Positions 37,088 through 45,189 of a stretch of DNA of 64,000 bases are shown here, in pieces (the first letter of the stretch is position 1; every line of letters starts with the position of its first letter). The notes under the pieces were generated by a model. That model saw nothing but the letters and a program-made list of their open reading frames with translations. It was not told where the DNA came from and did no database searches. The translations under genes were made by a program, and so were the position numbers. This stretch comes from Effusibacillus dendaii (lineage in GTDB: Bacteria; Bacillota; Bacilli; Tumebacillales; Effusibacillaceae), in assembly GCF_015097055.1 (NCBI RefSeq), contig NZ_AP023366.1, forward strand, positions 3,065,001 to 3,129,000. Reading direction: 5' to 3'.

Positions 37088-38629
37088 GTGTTGAATTTGG
37101 GAACGGTCTTTGAATGTGCTGTAGGCAGATATCCGAATGAAATCGCTCTTGTACAAGACAAAAAATACGTTTCGTTTTTGCAACTGAATGAAGAAGTAAA
37201 CCGATTGGCTTCTGCCCTGCGTAAACTGGGCGTGAAAAAAAGGGACCGGGTCATGGTTCTGATGAAAAATCGGATGGAGACAGTTTGTTTATTCTGGGCC
37301 ATTCAAAAATTGGGCGCGATATACACACCGATCAATTTGCGCTTTTCGCCAGAGGATACACAATACTGTATCAACGATGCGGAGCCGAGGGTTGTTTTTT
37401 ACGAAAAATTCAGCGAACGTTCCGTGATCAAAGCGAGATTTAATGAAAGGCCGATTTTAATAAGTTTGGAGCAAGACGGGGGAGATCTTTCGTATCGGGA
37501 ATTGGCGGTCAGGGGCGCAAGTGATTTTGATTGTGTACCGAGTGACGATGACGATATCGCTGTCATGCTTTACACTTCGGGAACTACCGGAGTGCCCAAA
37601 GGGGTGCCGAGATCACACAAAAACGAATATGGGTCCACGATGGCCCACATTTTGCAAAATCATTATGAAATGTTTGAAAGTACGTTGGGGGCTATGCCTT
37701 TGTACCACACGATGGGGGTACGATCGCTGCTCGCAACCTGCATATTAAACGGGAAATACGTGTTGCTTCCCGATTTTGACACGCGCACGGCGCTCACACT
37801 TTTGTCCAGAGAAAAAATCAGCTGTCTGTATATGATTCCTACAATGTACCACGAACTGCTGAACGATCCGTCAATTTCTGATTTTGACCTGTCAGCGTTA
37901 CGAAAAATCGGGTATGCGGGCGCTCCGATGTCCGTACCATTGACAAAAAAATGTTTTCAAATGTTGAAACCGCAGCACTTTGTGAACCATTACGGCAGTA
38001 CGGAAATCTATACTTTCACCACCTGCTCTGTATTGGACAAGAAGCCAGGATGTGCCGGAAGACCGGGAATTCATCAGCAAATCCGGCTTGTCGTTCCGGA
38101 TACAAACGCTGCTTCTACACCTGACGACATCGTTTTACCCGGGGAAGTGGGTGAAATCATTGTTCACGCCGGATCGATTGAAGCATTTAAAGGATATTGG
38201 AACAGGCCGGACGCGACCCGAAAAGCGATTCGGAACAATTGGTATTTTACGGGGGATCTTGGGATTTTGGATGAAGACGGGGATCTGTTTATTGTCGGTC
38301 GAGTTGATGAAATCGTGATTTCCGGCGGCGAAAACATATCTCCTGTTGAGATTGAGGAAGTGCTGCTGCATCATCCGAAAGTCTTGGAGGCGGCGGTTTT
38401 GGGGGAAGAAGATGATCGCTGGGGCCAGATTGTGGTCGCATTTATCGTTACGAAAGATCCAACGATGACGGTGCAGGAACTGGATCAATTCTGCAAGGAG
38501 CATCCGAAACTGTCAAACTTTAAGCGACCAAGAAAATATGTATTCGTGCATGAAATTCCAAAGAGTCCTGCCGGGAAAATTCTGCGGCGTCAATTGCGGA
38601 GTGAAAACATTGAACAAGTGGGGCAGTGA
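37088..38629 (+). CDS. Acyl-CoA ligase, AMP-forming (aromatic or aliphatic acid)
   Basis: The 513-residue ANL-superfamily enzyme has the AMP-binding motif YTSGTTGVPKGVPR, NHYGSTEIYTF, YFTGDLGILDEDGDLFIVGRVDEIVISGGENISPVEIE and the catalytic Lys in PKSPAGKILRR. It makes acyl-CoA from a carboxylic acid with ATP. GTG 37088 is chosen (MLNLGTVFECAVGRYP), because the paralogue at 45167 starts the same way and GGGGAG is upstream. The two ligases share most motifs and are clearly paralogues in one island. It begins a new unit after the terminator and precedes a response regulator gene by 30 bases. The acid is unknown; a benzoate-type acid is inferred. Confidence 0.9.
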   Translation: MLNLGTVFECAVGRYPNEIALVQDKKYVSFLQLNEEVNRLASALRKLGVKKRDRVMVLMKNRMETVCLFWAIQKLGAIYTPINLRFSPEDTQYCINDAEPRVVFYEKFSERSVIKARFNERPILISLEQDGGDLSYRELAVRGASDFDCVPSDDDDIAVMLYTSGTTGVPKGVPRSHKNEYGSTMAHILQNHYEMFESTLGAMPLYHTMGVRSLLATCILNGKYVLLPDFDTRTALTLLSREKISCLYMIPTMYHELLNDPSISDFDLSALRKIGYAGAPMSVPLTKKCFQMLKPQHFVNHYGSTEIYTFTTCSVLDKKPGCAGRPGIHQQIRLVVPDTNAASTPDDIVLPGEVGEIIVHAGSIEAFKGYWNRPDATRKAIRNNWYFTGDLGILDEDGDLFIVGRVDEIVISGGENISPVEIEEVLLHHPKVLEAAVLGEEDDRWGQIVVAFIVTKDPTMTVQELDQFCKEHPKLSNFKRPRKYVFVHEIPKSPAGKILRRQLRSENIEQVGQ

Positions 38630-38659
38630 ATTGCCTGCGCGCATTAAGGGGGGAGTGTT

Positions 38660-39442
38660 GTGTCCGGGCTGCTGATTATCGATGATGAAGTGGAAACTCG
38701 CCAGGAAATCCGATTGATGATTGAGGAAAGTTCATATAACTACTTTTCGGTTTGTGAAGCCGGTTCCGCCGAGAGGGGCCTGATGCTGTTGAAACAAAAT
38801 CAGCCGGGGATTGTCATACTGGACTTGTCCCTGCCAGATATGGACGGGATCCAATTGGGGAAAAAGGCTCTTGAATTGAACCCGCAGGTCTCGATCATAG
38901 TGCTGACCCACCTGAAAATGTTCGATTTGGTGCAAGCTTGCATGAATGCCGGTTTTTCCAGATATTATTTGAAACCGCTTTCAAAAGTGGATCTGCTTTC
39001 CGCGTTAGACAAGTTATTAATCCCGGATCTCGTCAAAGAAACCAGCTATCTGAGGAAAGTTTCCTCTTCCAATGATTTCGAGGTCGACCTCGGCAATCCA
39101 ATTGAAAGCGCAACCGGTTATATTCACAGTCATTTTCACGAACCGATCACATTGAACGAAGTTGCCGACCGTGTATATCTGAGCGCCTCTCATTTCAGCC
39201 GACTGTTCAAGGCGGAAATGGGGGTTACGTTTATTGAATACCTCACCAGATACAGGCTGGAACAATCGAAGAAACTGCTGAAAATGACATCACTGCCGAT
39301 AGAGGTAATCGCCAATAATACCGGTTTTGCAAACGCAAGTTATTTTGCCACGACCTTTAAACGATTGGAGGGAAAAACGCCAAAAGAATACAGGAGCTTA
39401 TTTTCAAATTTATTGCATACGTCTGCTTCCGGGGAAAAATAA
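38660..39442 (+). CDS. Response regulator with AraC-type output domain
   Basis: The 260-residue protein has a receiver domain (DDE at residues 8-10, phospho-Asp in VILDLSLPDMDG, Thr in VLTHLK, Lys in YLKPL) and a C-terminal AraC double helix-turn-helix (EPITLNEVADRVYLSASHFSRLFKAEMG, IANNTGFANASYFATTFKRLEGKTPKEYR). The YesN type is common in Bacillales. The start is GTG after AAGGGGGGAG. No sensor kinase is present nearby, so it is an orphan within the catabolic island and may be fed by a kinase elsewhere or regulate by binding alone. It is co-transcribed with the CoA ligase ahead. Confidence 0.9.
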   Translation: MSGLLIIDDEVETRQEIRLMIEESSYNYFSVCEAGSAERGLMLLKQNQPGIVILDLSLPDMDGIQLGKKALELNPQVSIIVLTHLKMFDLVQACMNAGFSRYYLKPLSKVDLLSALDKLLIPDLVKETSYLRKVSSSNDFEVDLGNPIESATGYIHSHFHEPITLNEVADRVYLSASHFSRLFKAEMGVTFIEYLTRYRLEQSKKLLKMTSLPIEVIANNTGFANASYFATTFKRLEGKTPKEYRSLFSNLLHTSASGEK

Positions 39443-39559
39443 GCCTCTTCAGATCAGCAAAAATGTTGAACCCGTCTTGAAATAAATATTGAACTGCATA
39501 ATTCAAAAAGTATCTATTATTTAAATAAGTCGTTCGGGTTCAGTGAGGTGACAGGACAG

Positions 39560-40663
39560 ATGCTGAATATTCTGGAGGAGCTGCAACGGTGTTTGCAAAC
39601 AAAAGATCGTGCGGTGGTGGCAACGATCTTGCAAGTGGAAGGATCCGCATACAGACGTGAAGGGGCCCGGTGCCTGATTTTAGAAAACGGAAGCATCGTA
39701 GGAACGCTGAGCGGAGGTTGTGTGGAAGGGGATCTTCTCGAGCATGCACGGGAAGTGATAAAGACCGGCATTCCACAGCAAATCAGGTATGATTTCCGGA
39801 TGGATGGCGATCTGTTTTGGGGATTAGGGGTAGGTTGCAACGGCGCCATCACCATATGGCTTCAGGCGTTTGATCCGATACGATCTCCCGAAGAAGCAGA
39901 AAATATGATTTCGTCTTTTCGAAAGGGAACATCCTGCAACAGCACTTATCTGACAGGACTTGTGGTGGAATCCGATGATCCGTTGCAGGTTCCGGTCGGA
40001 ACTGAACTTCTTCTGGGGCCGCCGGTTGATAGGATTCACGCATCCGACGGGTTAACATGTGGACTGCAAGACATGATAGTTGAAGGTGTGGCAGTGAAGT
40101 TGTTTATCGAGATGGTAAAGCCCCGCCCGCGACTGGTGATTTTCGGAGCGGGACCGGACGCCGTACCGCTCGTCCGGGGAGCTAAAGCGCTTGAATGGCA
40201 TGTAAGCTTAGTAGATCATCGACAGAATCATCTAAACCAACCGTATTTTTCGGATGTGGACGAACGTGTAACAGTATTTAAGAGTGAATATTTACAATTT
40301 TCGGTCTACTATGGATCGTACGTGGTCGTGATGACACACAATTATGAGTTAGACCGGATGCTGGTCGGACAATTGATTTCCTGTCCCATTCCGTATCTGG
40401 GAGTACTCGGTTCCCATCAACGAATGGAGCGGATGCTTCAGGAAATTCAAATGGGTGGTGTCAATTTAAATGAGCAGTTGTTGGAAAAGCTGCATTCCCC
40501 TGTGGGTTTGGATATAGGGGCTGAGTCGCCGGAGGAAATCGCTTTAAGTATCCTCTCGGAACTGCTTTGCCGGAAGAATGGCCGGAACGGCCAATTTTTA
40601 AAGTTGCGAAAGCACCCCTTGCATGCGAGACCGGCAGGCGAGTGGAAGCCGGTACTCGCATGA
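39560..40663 (+). CDS. XdhC-family molybdenum-hydroxylase maturation factor
   Basis: The 367-residue protein has the N-terminal XdhC/CoxI domain (VVATILQVEGSAYRREGARCLILENGSIVGTLSGGCVEGDL, with the conserved Cys in GGCVEGD) and a C-terminal Rossmann domain (LVIFGAGPDAVPLVRGAKALEWHVSLVDHR). XdhC proteins bind Mo cofactor, aid its sulfuration and insert it into xanthine dehydrogenase-type enzymes. The client is encoded just downstream (40856-45189). ATG 39560 with GAGGTG ten bases before is preferred. A GTG at 39548 is in frame but lacks a ribosome site. The gap 39443-39547 carries A/T-rich promoter-like sequence. Confidence 0.88.
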   Translation: MLNILEELQRCLQTKDRAVVATILQVEGSAYRREGARCLILENGSIVGTLSGGCVEGDLLEHAREVIKTGIPQQIRYDFRMDGDLFWGLGVGCNGAITIWLQAFDPIRSPEEAENMISSFRKGTSCNSTYLTGLVVESDDPLQVPVGTELLLGPPVDRIHASDGLTCGLQDMIVEGVAVKLFIEMVKPRPRLVIFGAGPDAVPLVRGAKALEWHVSLVDHRQNHLNQPYFSDVDERVTVFKSEYLQFSVYYGSYVVVMTHNYELDRMLVGQLISCPIPYLGVLGSHQRMERMLQEIQMGGVNLNEQLLEKLHSPVGLDIGAESPEEIALSILSELLCRKNGRNGQFLKLRKHPLHARPAGEWKPVLA

Positions 40664-40712
40664 CTCGAAAACTGGATACATTTGAAGATTATCAAAGAGT
40701 TGTTATGCACCC

Positions 40713-40826
40713 ACCCCCAAAGGGGTCAAGTACCCAAAGGGCACAAGTCGTGCCAAGGCATCAAAGATGCCAGGTCGCGCTACGCACTCATAGAGCACAA
40801 GTCTCGCCATTGCGGCATAGCCGCAA
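40713..40826 (+). repeat. Cluster of seven tiny perfect hairpins
   Basis: In 114 bases lie seven consecutive small palindromes, mostly with AAA, ATA or CTA loops: ACCCC/GGGGT, CCC/GGG, GGCAC/GTGCC, GGCATC/GATGCC, GCG/CGC, CTC/GAG and TTGCGGC/GCCGCAA. Linkers repeat CACAAGTC (40742-40749 and 40796-40803) and GGTCnCGC. It fills the gap between xdhC and the large-subunit gene and ends just before that gene's ribosome site. The frame is open through it but the encoded residues are not family-like. Function is unknown. See findings. Confidence 0.75.
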
Positions 40827-40855
40827 GGTCTCGCTATGAAAGGAGGAGTTCGCAG

Positions 40856-43291
40856 TTGAAACAAAACAGTATTGGCCAACCGATGCCACGTGTCGAGGAT
40901 TCGCGTCTGACTTCGGGACAGGGCAGTTATATCGAAGATTTGAGTCCGGTTCCCAACATCCACTACGCTGCCATTTTGCGCAGTCCTTATGCGCATGCGA
41001 GAATCACATCGATTCGAACTGACAAAGCGGAACAAATGCCGGGAGTCAAAGGGGTAGTGACTGGGCTGGACATTATCGAAATGACCCAGCCGTTTCCGGT
41101 AGGGGTGACCGCCCCGGTCAAGTACTATGCGCTTGCCGTGGACAAAGTTCGTTTTGTCGGTGAACCGGTTGCGGTAGTAGTAGCCAAAAACCGGTATCTG
41201 GCTGAGGATGCGCTCGAGGCCATCGAAGTGGAATATGAACCTCTTCCAGTCGTGGTGGACATTGAAAAGACGATGGAAGCGGACGCTCCGGTCCTGCATG
41301 AGGAAGTCGGCAGCAATATTGCCAATCACCGTGTATTCAACTACGGCGACGTGGACAACGCATTTGCCGAAGCCGATCTGGTGCTGAAACATAAGTTTCA
41401 TTTTCCAAAATACAGCGCCACTCCGGTCGAGACATACGGAGTGATTGCCCACTACCAGGCGAGTGGCAACAATCTGACGATCTGGTCCAACTTTCACGGT
41501 CCGTTTACATTGCAATCGGTGATGGCAGCCGCATTGCAAATCCCGAGCAATCATCTGCGAATCATCATACCGAAGGATATCGGCGGCAGTTACGGGATAA
41601 AAGCAGGTGTTCTCCCGTACATGGTGCTGATGGGAGTGGTATCGAGGAAAACCGGTTTGCCGGTGAAATGGATCGAAGACCGCCAGGAACATCTGATGGC
41701 CAGCTCCAGTGGAACGGATCGTGTTACCTGGATCGAAGCCGCCATCAAAAATGACGGTACGGTAACGGGATTAAAAATGAAAATGGTGGATAACGTGGGT
41801 GCCTATATCCGTGCACCCGAGCCAGCCTGTTTGTACCGAACCCATTCGAACAGCACGGGGGCGTATCGGATTCAGAACCTGTTTATGGAAACGATTGCGG
41901 TAATGACCAACAAGTGTCCAACGGGTTTGATTCGCGGGTATGGAGGCCAGCAGATGTATTTTCCGCTGGAACGGATCATGCATATGGTTGCGGAAAAACT
42001 GGCTATGGACCCTGCGGAAGTCATCAGGCGAAACCTGATTCGGACCGAAGAATTCCCTTATCGAACGGCGTCAGGAGGCATTTATGACAGCGGGGATTAC
42101 CGGACGGCGTTTGAAAAAGCGCTGGAACTGGTGCATTATGACGAATTTCGCAAGCGCCAACAGTCAGCGAGACAGCAGGGGAAATACATGGGAATCGGGT
42201 TGACCTGTATCGTAGAACCTTCCGGGTCGAATATGGGGTATATTACATTGGCGTTGACACCGGAGCAGAGGGCGAAGTCGCTTCCGAAATCAGGATGTGC
42301 GGAAGGAGCTACGGTTTCGATCGATCCGGCAGGAAGCATCAGTGTACGGATCAGTACCGTTCCAACCGGACAGGGGCATGAAACGGTCGCTGCCCAGGTG
42401 GTAGGGGAAGTGCTTGGAGTAGATCCGAAATCGGTGAAAGTGATTGCTGAGATGGATACACTAACCAGTCCTTGGTCGGTGGCCTCAGGAAGCTATTCGA
42501 GCCGTTTTGCGCCGATCGGTTCAAGCGCCGTATATCAGGCGGCTGTCAAGGTGCGTGAGAAACTGAGGACAATTGCAGCCGACCAGCTGCAAGTACCGGT
42601 TGACGAGCTTCACTTCGAGAACGGAAAAGTTGTGGTCCGGGACCAACCTGACAAGCAAATTTCTTTGCGCAGAATCATCGGATCGGTACATTGGAACCCG
42701 CAAGGGCTGCCGGAGGGAATCGAACCGGGAATTCATGAAACCGCTTTCTATACCATTCCAACCGCTCTGCCACCAGATGAGAACGATCAGGTGAACGGTT
42801 CGGCCGCATATGGATTTGTTGCGGACGCGGTGACTGTCGAAGTGGATGCAGATACGGGCGAAGTCAAAGTTCTCGATTACATCACGGTTCATGATGCGGG
42901 GAAGCTGTTGAACCCGCTGATTGCAAATGGCCAAATCATGGGCGGATTGGCGCACGGCCTTGGCGGCGCGCTGTATGAGGAACTGGCTTATGACAAAAAC
43001 GGTCAGTTTTTAACGGGGAGTTTTATGGATTATTTGTGCCCGACAGCAACCGAAATGCCGCCAGTGACAATCAAGCATTTTGAGACTCCGTCTCCGCTGA
43101 CGCCTCTTGGGGCGAAAGGGCTAGGAGAAGGGAATACGATGAGCGCTCCCGTGGTGATCGCGAATGCGGTTGCGGATGCTCTTTCCCCTTTGGGTATTAC
43201 AATTAACAGCTTGCCGTTGTCGCCGAACCGGATTTGGTCCCTGATACAGGAAGCCCAAAACAAACAGCAGTTGAAGGAGGAATTGATATGA
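40856..43291 (+). CDS. Xanthine dehydrogenase-family molybdenum hydroxylase, large subunit
   Basis: The 811-residue protein has the aldehyde oxidase/xanthine dehydrogenase 'hammerhead' domain (about 20-140, GSYIEDLSPVPNIHYAAILRSPYAHARI) and Mo-cofactor domains with IIPKDIGGSYGIKAG, PTGLIRGYGGQQMYFPLERIMH, the VPTGQGHETVAAQVVGE segment and catalytic Glu in LGAKGLGEGNTMSAP. It would hydroxylate a heteroaromatic, aromatic or CoA-bound substrate with water. The start is TTG 40856 (MKQNSIGQPMPRVEDSR) with AAAGGAGGAG upstream; the frame open before it is the hairpin cluster. It is followed by CoxG and by FAD and Fe-S subunits. CO dehydrogenase is unlikely: the AYRCSFR loop is absent. Confidence 0.9.
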   Translation: MKQNSIGQPMPRVEDSRLTSGQGSYIEDLSPVPNIHYAAILRSPYAHARITSIRTDKAEQMPGVKGVVTGLDIIEMTQPFPVGVTAPVKYYALAVDKVRFVGEPVAVVVAKNRYLAEDALEAIEVEYEPLPVVVDIEKTMEADAPVLHEEVGSNIANHRVFNYGDVDNAFAEADLVLKHKFHFPKYSATPVETYGVIAHYQASGNNLTIWSNFHGPFTLQSVMAAALQIPSNHLRIIIPKDIGGSYGIKAGVLPYMVLMGVVSRKTGLPVKWIEDRQEHLMASSSGTDRVTWIEAAIKNDGTVTGLKMKMVDNVGAYIRAPEPACLYRTHSNSTGAYRIQNLFMETIAVMTNKCPTGLIRGYGGQQMYFPLERIMHMVAEKLAMDPAEVIRRNLIRTEEFPYRTASGGIYDSGDYRTAFEKALELVHYDEFRKRQQSARQQGKYMGIGLTCIVEPSGSNMGYITLALTPEQRAKSLPKSGCAEGATVSIDPAGSISVRISTVPTGQGHETVAAQVVGEVLGVDPKSVKVIAEMDTLTSPWSVASGSYSSRFAPIGSSAVYQAAVKVREKLRTIAADQLQVPVDELHFENGKVVVRDQPDKQISLRRIIGSVHWNPQGLPEGIEPGIHETAFYTIPTALPPDENDQVNGSAAYGFVADAVTVEVDADTGEVKVLDYITVHDAGKLLNPLIANGQIMGGLAHGLGGALYEELAYDKNGQFLTGSFMDYLCPTATEMPPVTIKHFETPSPLTPLGAKGLGEGNTMSAPVVIANAVADALSPLGITINSLPLSPNRIWSLIQEAQNKQQLKEELI

Positions 43292-43743
43292 CCGGCAGCG
43301 GCGTTATTGAATTGAACGCACCGATCGAACAGGTTTGGCAGAAATTGATGGATCCGGACGTACTCACCGAATGTATTTTGGGCTGCAAGCAGCTGGAATT
43401 GATTGAGGAAGGCAAATACCGCGCCGATCTTTCCATTGGGATTGCCGCAGTCAAGGGAAAATATGATGCAACGGTTTCGCTTGTGGATATACAGGCTCCG
43501 AAAAGCTACAAACTGGTAGTTCACGGGGAAGGCGCACCAGGTTTTGTTGACGCGGAAGGCCTGATCGAGCTAACTCCGATTGAGGTAGAAAAAACCGCTC
43601 TCTCATATAACTATACGGCTGAAGTTGGCGGGAAAGTGGCGGCTATCGGGCAAAGGATGCTTGGCGGTGTAGCCAAATTATTAATCAATGATTTTTTCAA
43701 GAAAATCAAAAAGGAAATAGAAACCGCTCAACGATCTGCCTAG
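43288..43743 (+). CDS. CoxG-like SRPBCC protein
   Basis: The 151-residue protein begins MTGSGVIELNAPIEQVWQKLMDPDVLTECILGCKQLE and matches CoxG/DUF1857-type SRPBCC proteins (GKYRADLSIGIAAVKGKYDATVSL ... MLGGVAKLLINDFFKKI). CoxG is thought to anchor the Mo hydroxylase to the membrane or support its assembly. The start overlaps the large-subunit stop by four bases (ATGA) with AAGGAGG. It is an integral member of the coxL-G-M-S-like operon. Confidence 0.88.
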   Translation: MTGSGVIELNAPIEQVWQKLMDPDVLTECILGCKQLELIEEGKYRADLSIGIAAVKGKYDATVSLVDIQAPKSYKLVVHGEGAPGFVDAEGLIELTPIEVEKTALSYNYTAEVGGKVAAIGQRMLGGVAKLLINDFFKKIKKEIETAQRSA

Positions 43744-43783
43744 TACCGAAAAAATTTGGTCGGAAGATGAATGAGGTGAAGAA

Positions 43784-44668
43784 ATGAAACCGGCATTGTT
43801 TGATTACTTCCGTCCCTCCACGCTGGAGGAAGCGCTGCAACTGCTGTCTGCGCACGGTCAGGGAGGGAAACTGATCGCCGGGGGGCAGAGTTTGGTCCCG
43901 ATTTTGAACATGCGGCTGTCCGCTCCTGAGTGTCTGATCGACATCAATGGACTGCAGGAGTTGGACTATGTTCGATATGAGGACGGATGGCTCAGGATCG
44001 GCGCTTTAACCCGCCAGAGGGAAGTGGAAAGATCCCGCTTGATCAGGGAAAAAATTCCCTTGCTTTCGGAAGCGGTTCCGTTTATCGGACACATGCAGAC
44101 CCGCAACCGGGGCACCATTGGCGGCAGCATCGTGCATGCCGACCCGACAGCGGAACTCCCTCTGTCCTTGCTGGCGTTAAACGGGAGTGCCGTGATTCAA
44201 AGCGCTGATGAAACAAGGGAGGTGGATTTAAGAGAATTTTTTATTACCTATTTGACAACCGATATTATGCCAGGTGAACTTCTGACCGAAGTAAAGGTCC
44301 CTGTAGATTCGGTGCCAAAGGGATATTCGTTTCACGAATTCAGCAGAAGACATGGAGATTTTGCGTTGGTAGCGGCAGCTTGCGTTCTTGACAGCGACCC
44401 GCAAGGGCGTATTCTCACGGCCCGGATTACATTGGGTGGTGTTGACTCGATTCCTGTTCTGGCAGAGGATGCAGCCGGAATTTTAATCGGCGAAAAGCTT
44501 ACGGACACCCTATTGGAAGAGGTCGGGCGGATGGCTGCCATGAATGTCGATCCGGAGGGCGATCTTCACGCGACCAGGGAGTACAGACTACATCTGGCCG
44601 GGGTATTTGCCAAAAGAGCCGTTAAAACCGCCTATATCAGGGCAACCGGAAAGGAGGGAGCATTGTGA
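43784..44668 (+). CDS. Molybdenum hydroxylase, FAD-binding medium subunit
   Basis: The 294-residue protein has the CoxM/XdhB FAD fold: LLSAHGQGGKLIAGGQSLVPILNMRLSAPECLIDI, IGHMQTRNRGTIGGSIVHADPTAELPLSLLAL and a C-terminal CO-dehydrogenase FAD domain (RHGDFALVAAACVLD). It passes electrons from the Fe-S subunit to an acceptor. It lacks the extra about 40-residue 4Fe-4S loop of 4-hydroxybenzoyl-CoA reductase HcrB, so a hydroxylase rather than a CoA-reductase is favoured. GAGGTG lies before the ATG. Confidence 0.9.
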   Translation: MKPALFDYFRPSTLEEALQLLSAHGQGGKLIAGGQSLVPILNMRLSAPECLIDINGLQELDYVRYEDGWLRIGALTRQREVERSRLIREKIPLLSEAVPFIGHMQTRNRGTIGGSIVHADPTAELPLSLLALNGSAVIQSADETREVDLREFFITYLTTDIMPGELLTEVKVPVDSVPKGYSFHEFSRRHGDFALVAAACVLDSDPQGRILTARITLGGVDSIPVLAEDAAGILIGEKLTDTLLEEVGRMAAMNVDPEGDLHATREYRLHLAGVFAKRAVKTAYIRATGKEGAL

Positions 44669-45189
44669 TCCAAGTGTCCAGAGATCAAACGGTTGAAATC
44701 CGGCTGAAAATCAACGGCAAAGTGTATCAGGAACGAGTGGAACCGCGAAAACTTCTCAGTGACTTTTTGCGGGAAGACTGCGGGTTGTCCGGAACACATG
44801 TCGGATGTGAGCATGGCGTATGCGGGGCATGTACAGTACTGGTTAACGGCTCTGCTGTAAGGAGCTGCCTGATGTTTGCCGTACAGGCGGCGGACACCGA
44901 GATCATGACAGTGGAAGGGCTTGCAGCAGACAATCGCCCCCATCCCCTGCAACAGGCTTTCACCGAGTGTCATGCCCTGCAATGCGGCTTCTGTACCCCT
45001 GGCATCCTGATGTCGTCAGTAGAATTTCTGAACTCTCACTCCGATCCGACCACAGATCAGATCAAGGAGATGTTGTCAGGTCATTTGTGCAGATGCACTG
45101 GCTACAAAGGAATTATCGAAGCGATTGAAAAAGTGGCGAGCAGGCAGAAGGAAGGTGAGAAAATCGATGGATCTGGGGACACTGTTTGA
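44665..45189 (+). CDS. Molybdenum hydroxylase, 2Fe-2S small subunit
   Basis: The 174-residue protein has both 2Fe-2S clusters: the plant-type site CGLSGTHVGCEHGVCGAC plus a later Cys, and the CGFCTPG ... CRCTGYKGI alpha-helical site. It relays electrons from molybdenum to FAD. The GTG start overlaps the stop of the FAD subunit gene (GTGA) with AAGGAGGGAG, and the 3' end overlaps the next CoA ligase by 23 bases, showing tight coupling. Length is normal. Confidence 0.92.
   Translation: MIQVSRDQTVEIRLKINGKVYQERVEPRKLLSDFLREDCGLSGTHVGCEHGVCGACTVLVNGSAVRSCLMFAVQAADTEIMTVEGLAADNRPHPLQQAFTECHALQCGFCTPGILMSSVEFLNSHSDPTTDQIKEMLSGHLCRCTGYKGIIEAIEKVASRQKEGEKIDGSGDTV

Noticed and set aside
40713..40826. 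CRISPR array
   Set aside because: The hairpins differ in sequence and length and there are no regular repeats or spacers. No cas gene is in the window.
40682..40855. N-terminal extension of the Mo-hydroxylase large subunit
   Set aside because: It is translated from the hairpin cluster, is not family-like, and a strong ribosome site precedes TTG 40856.
40856..45189. 4-Hydroxybenzoyl-CoA reductase (hcrABC) or CO dehydrogenase assignment
   Set aside because: The FAD subunit lacks the HcrB 4Fe-4S insert, and the large subunit lacks the CoxL active-site loop.
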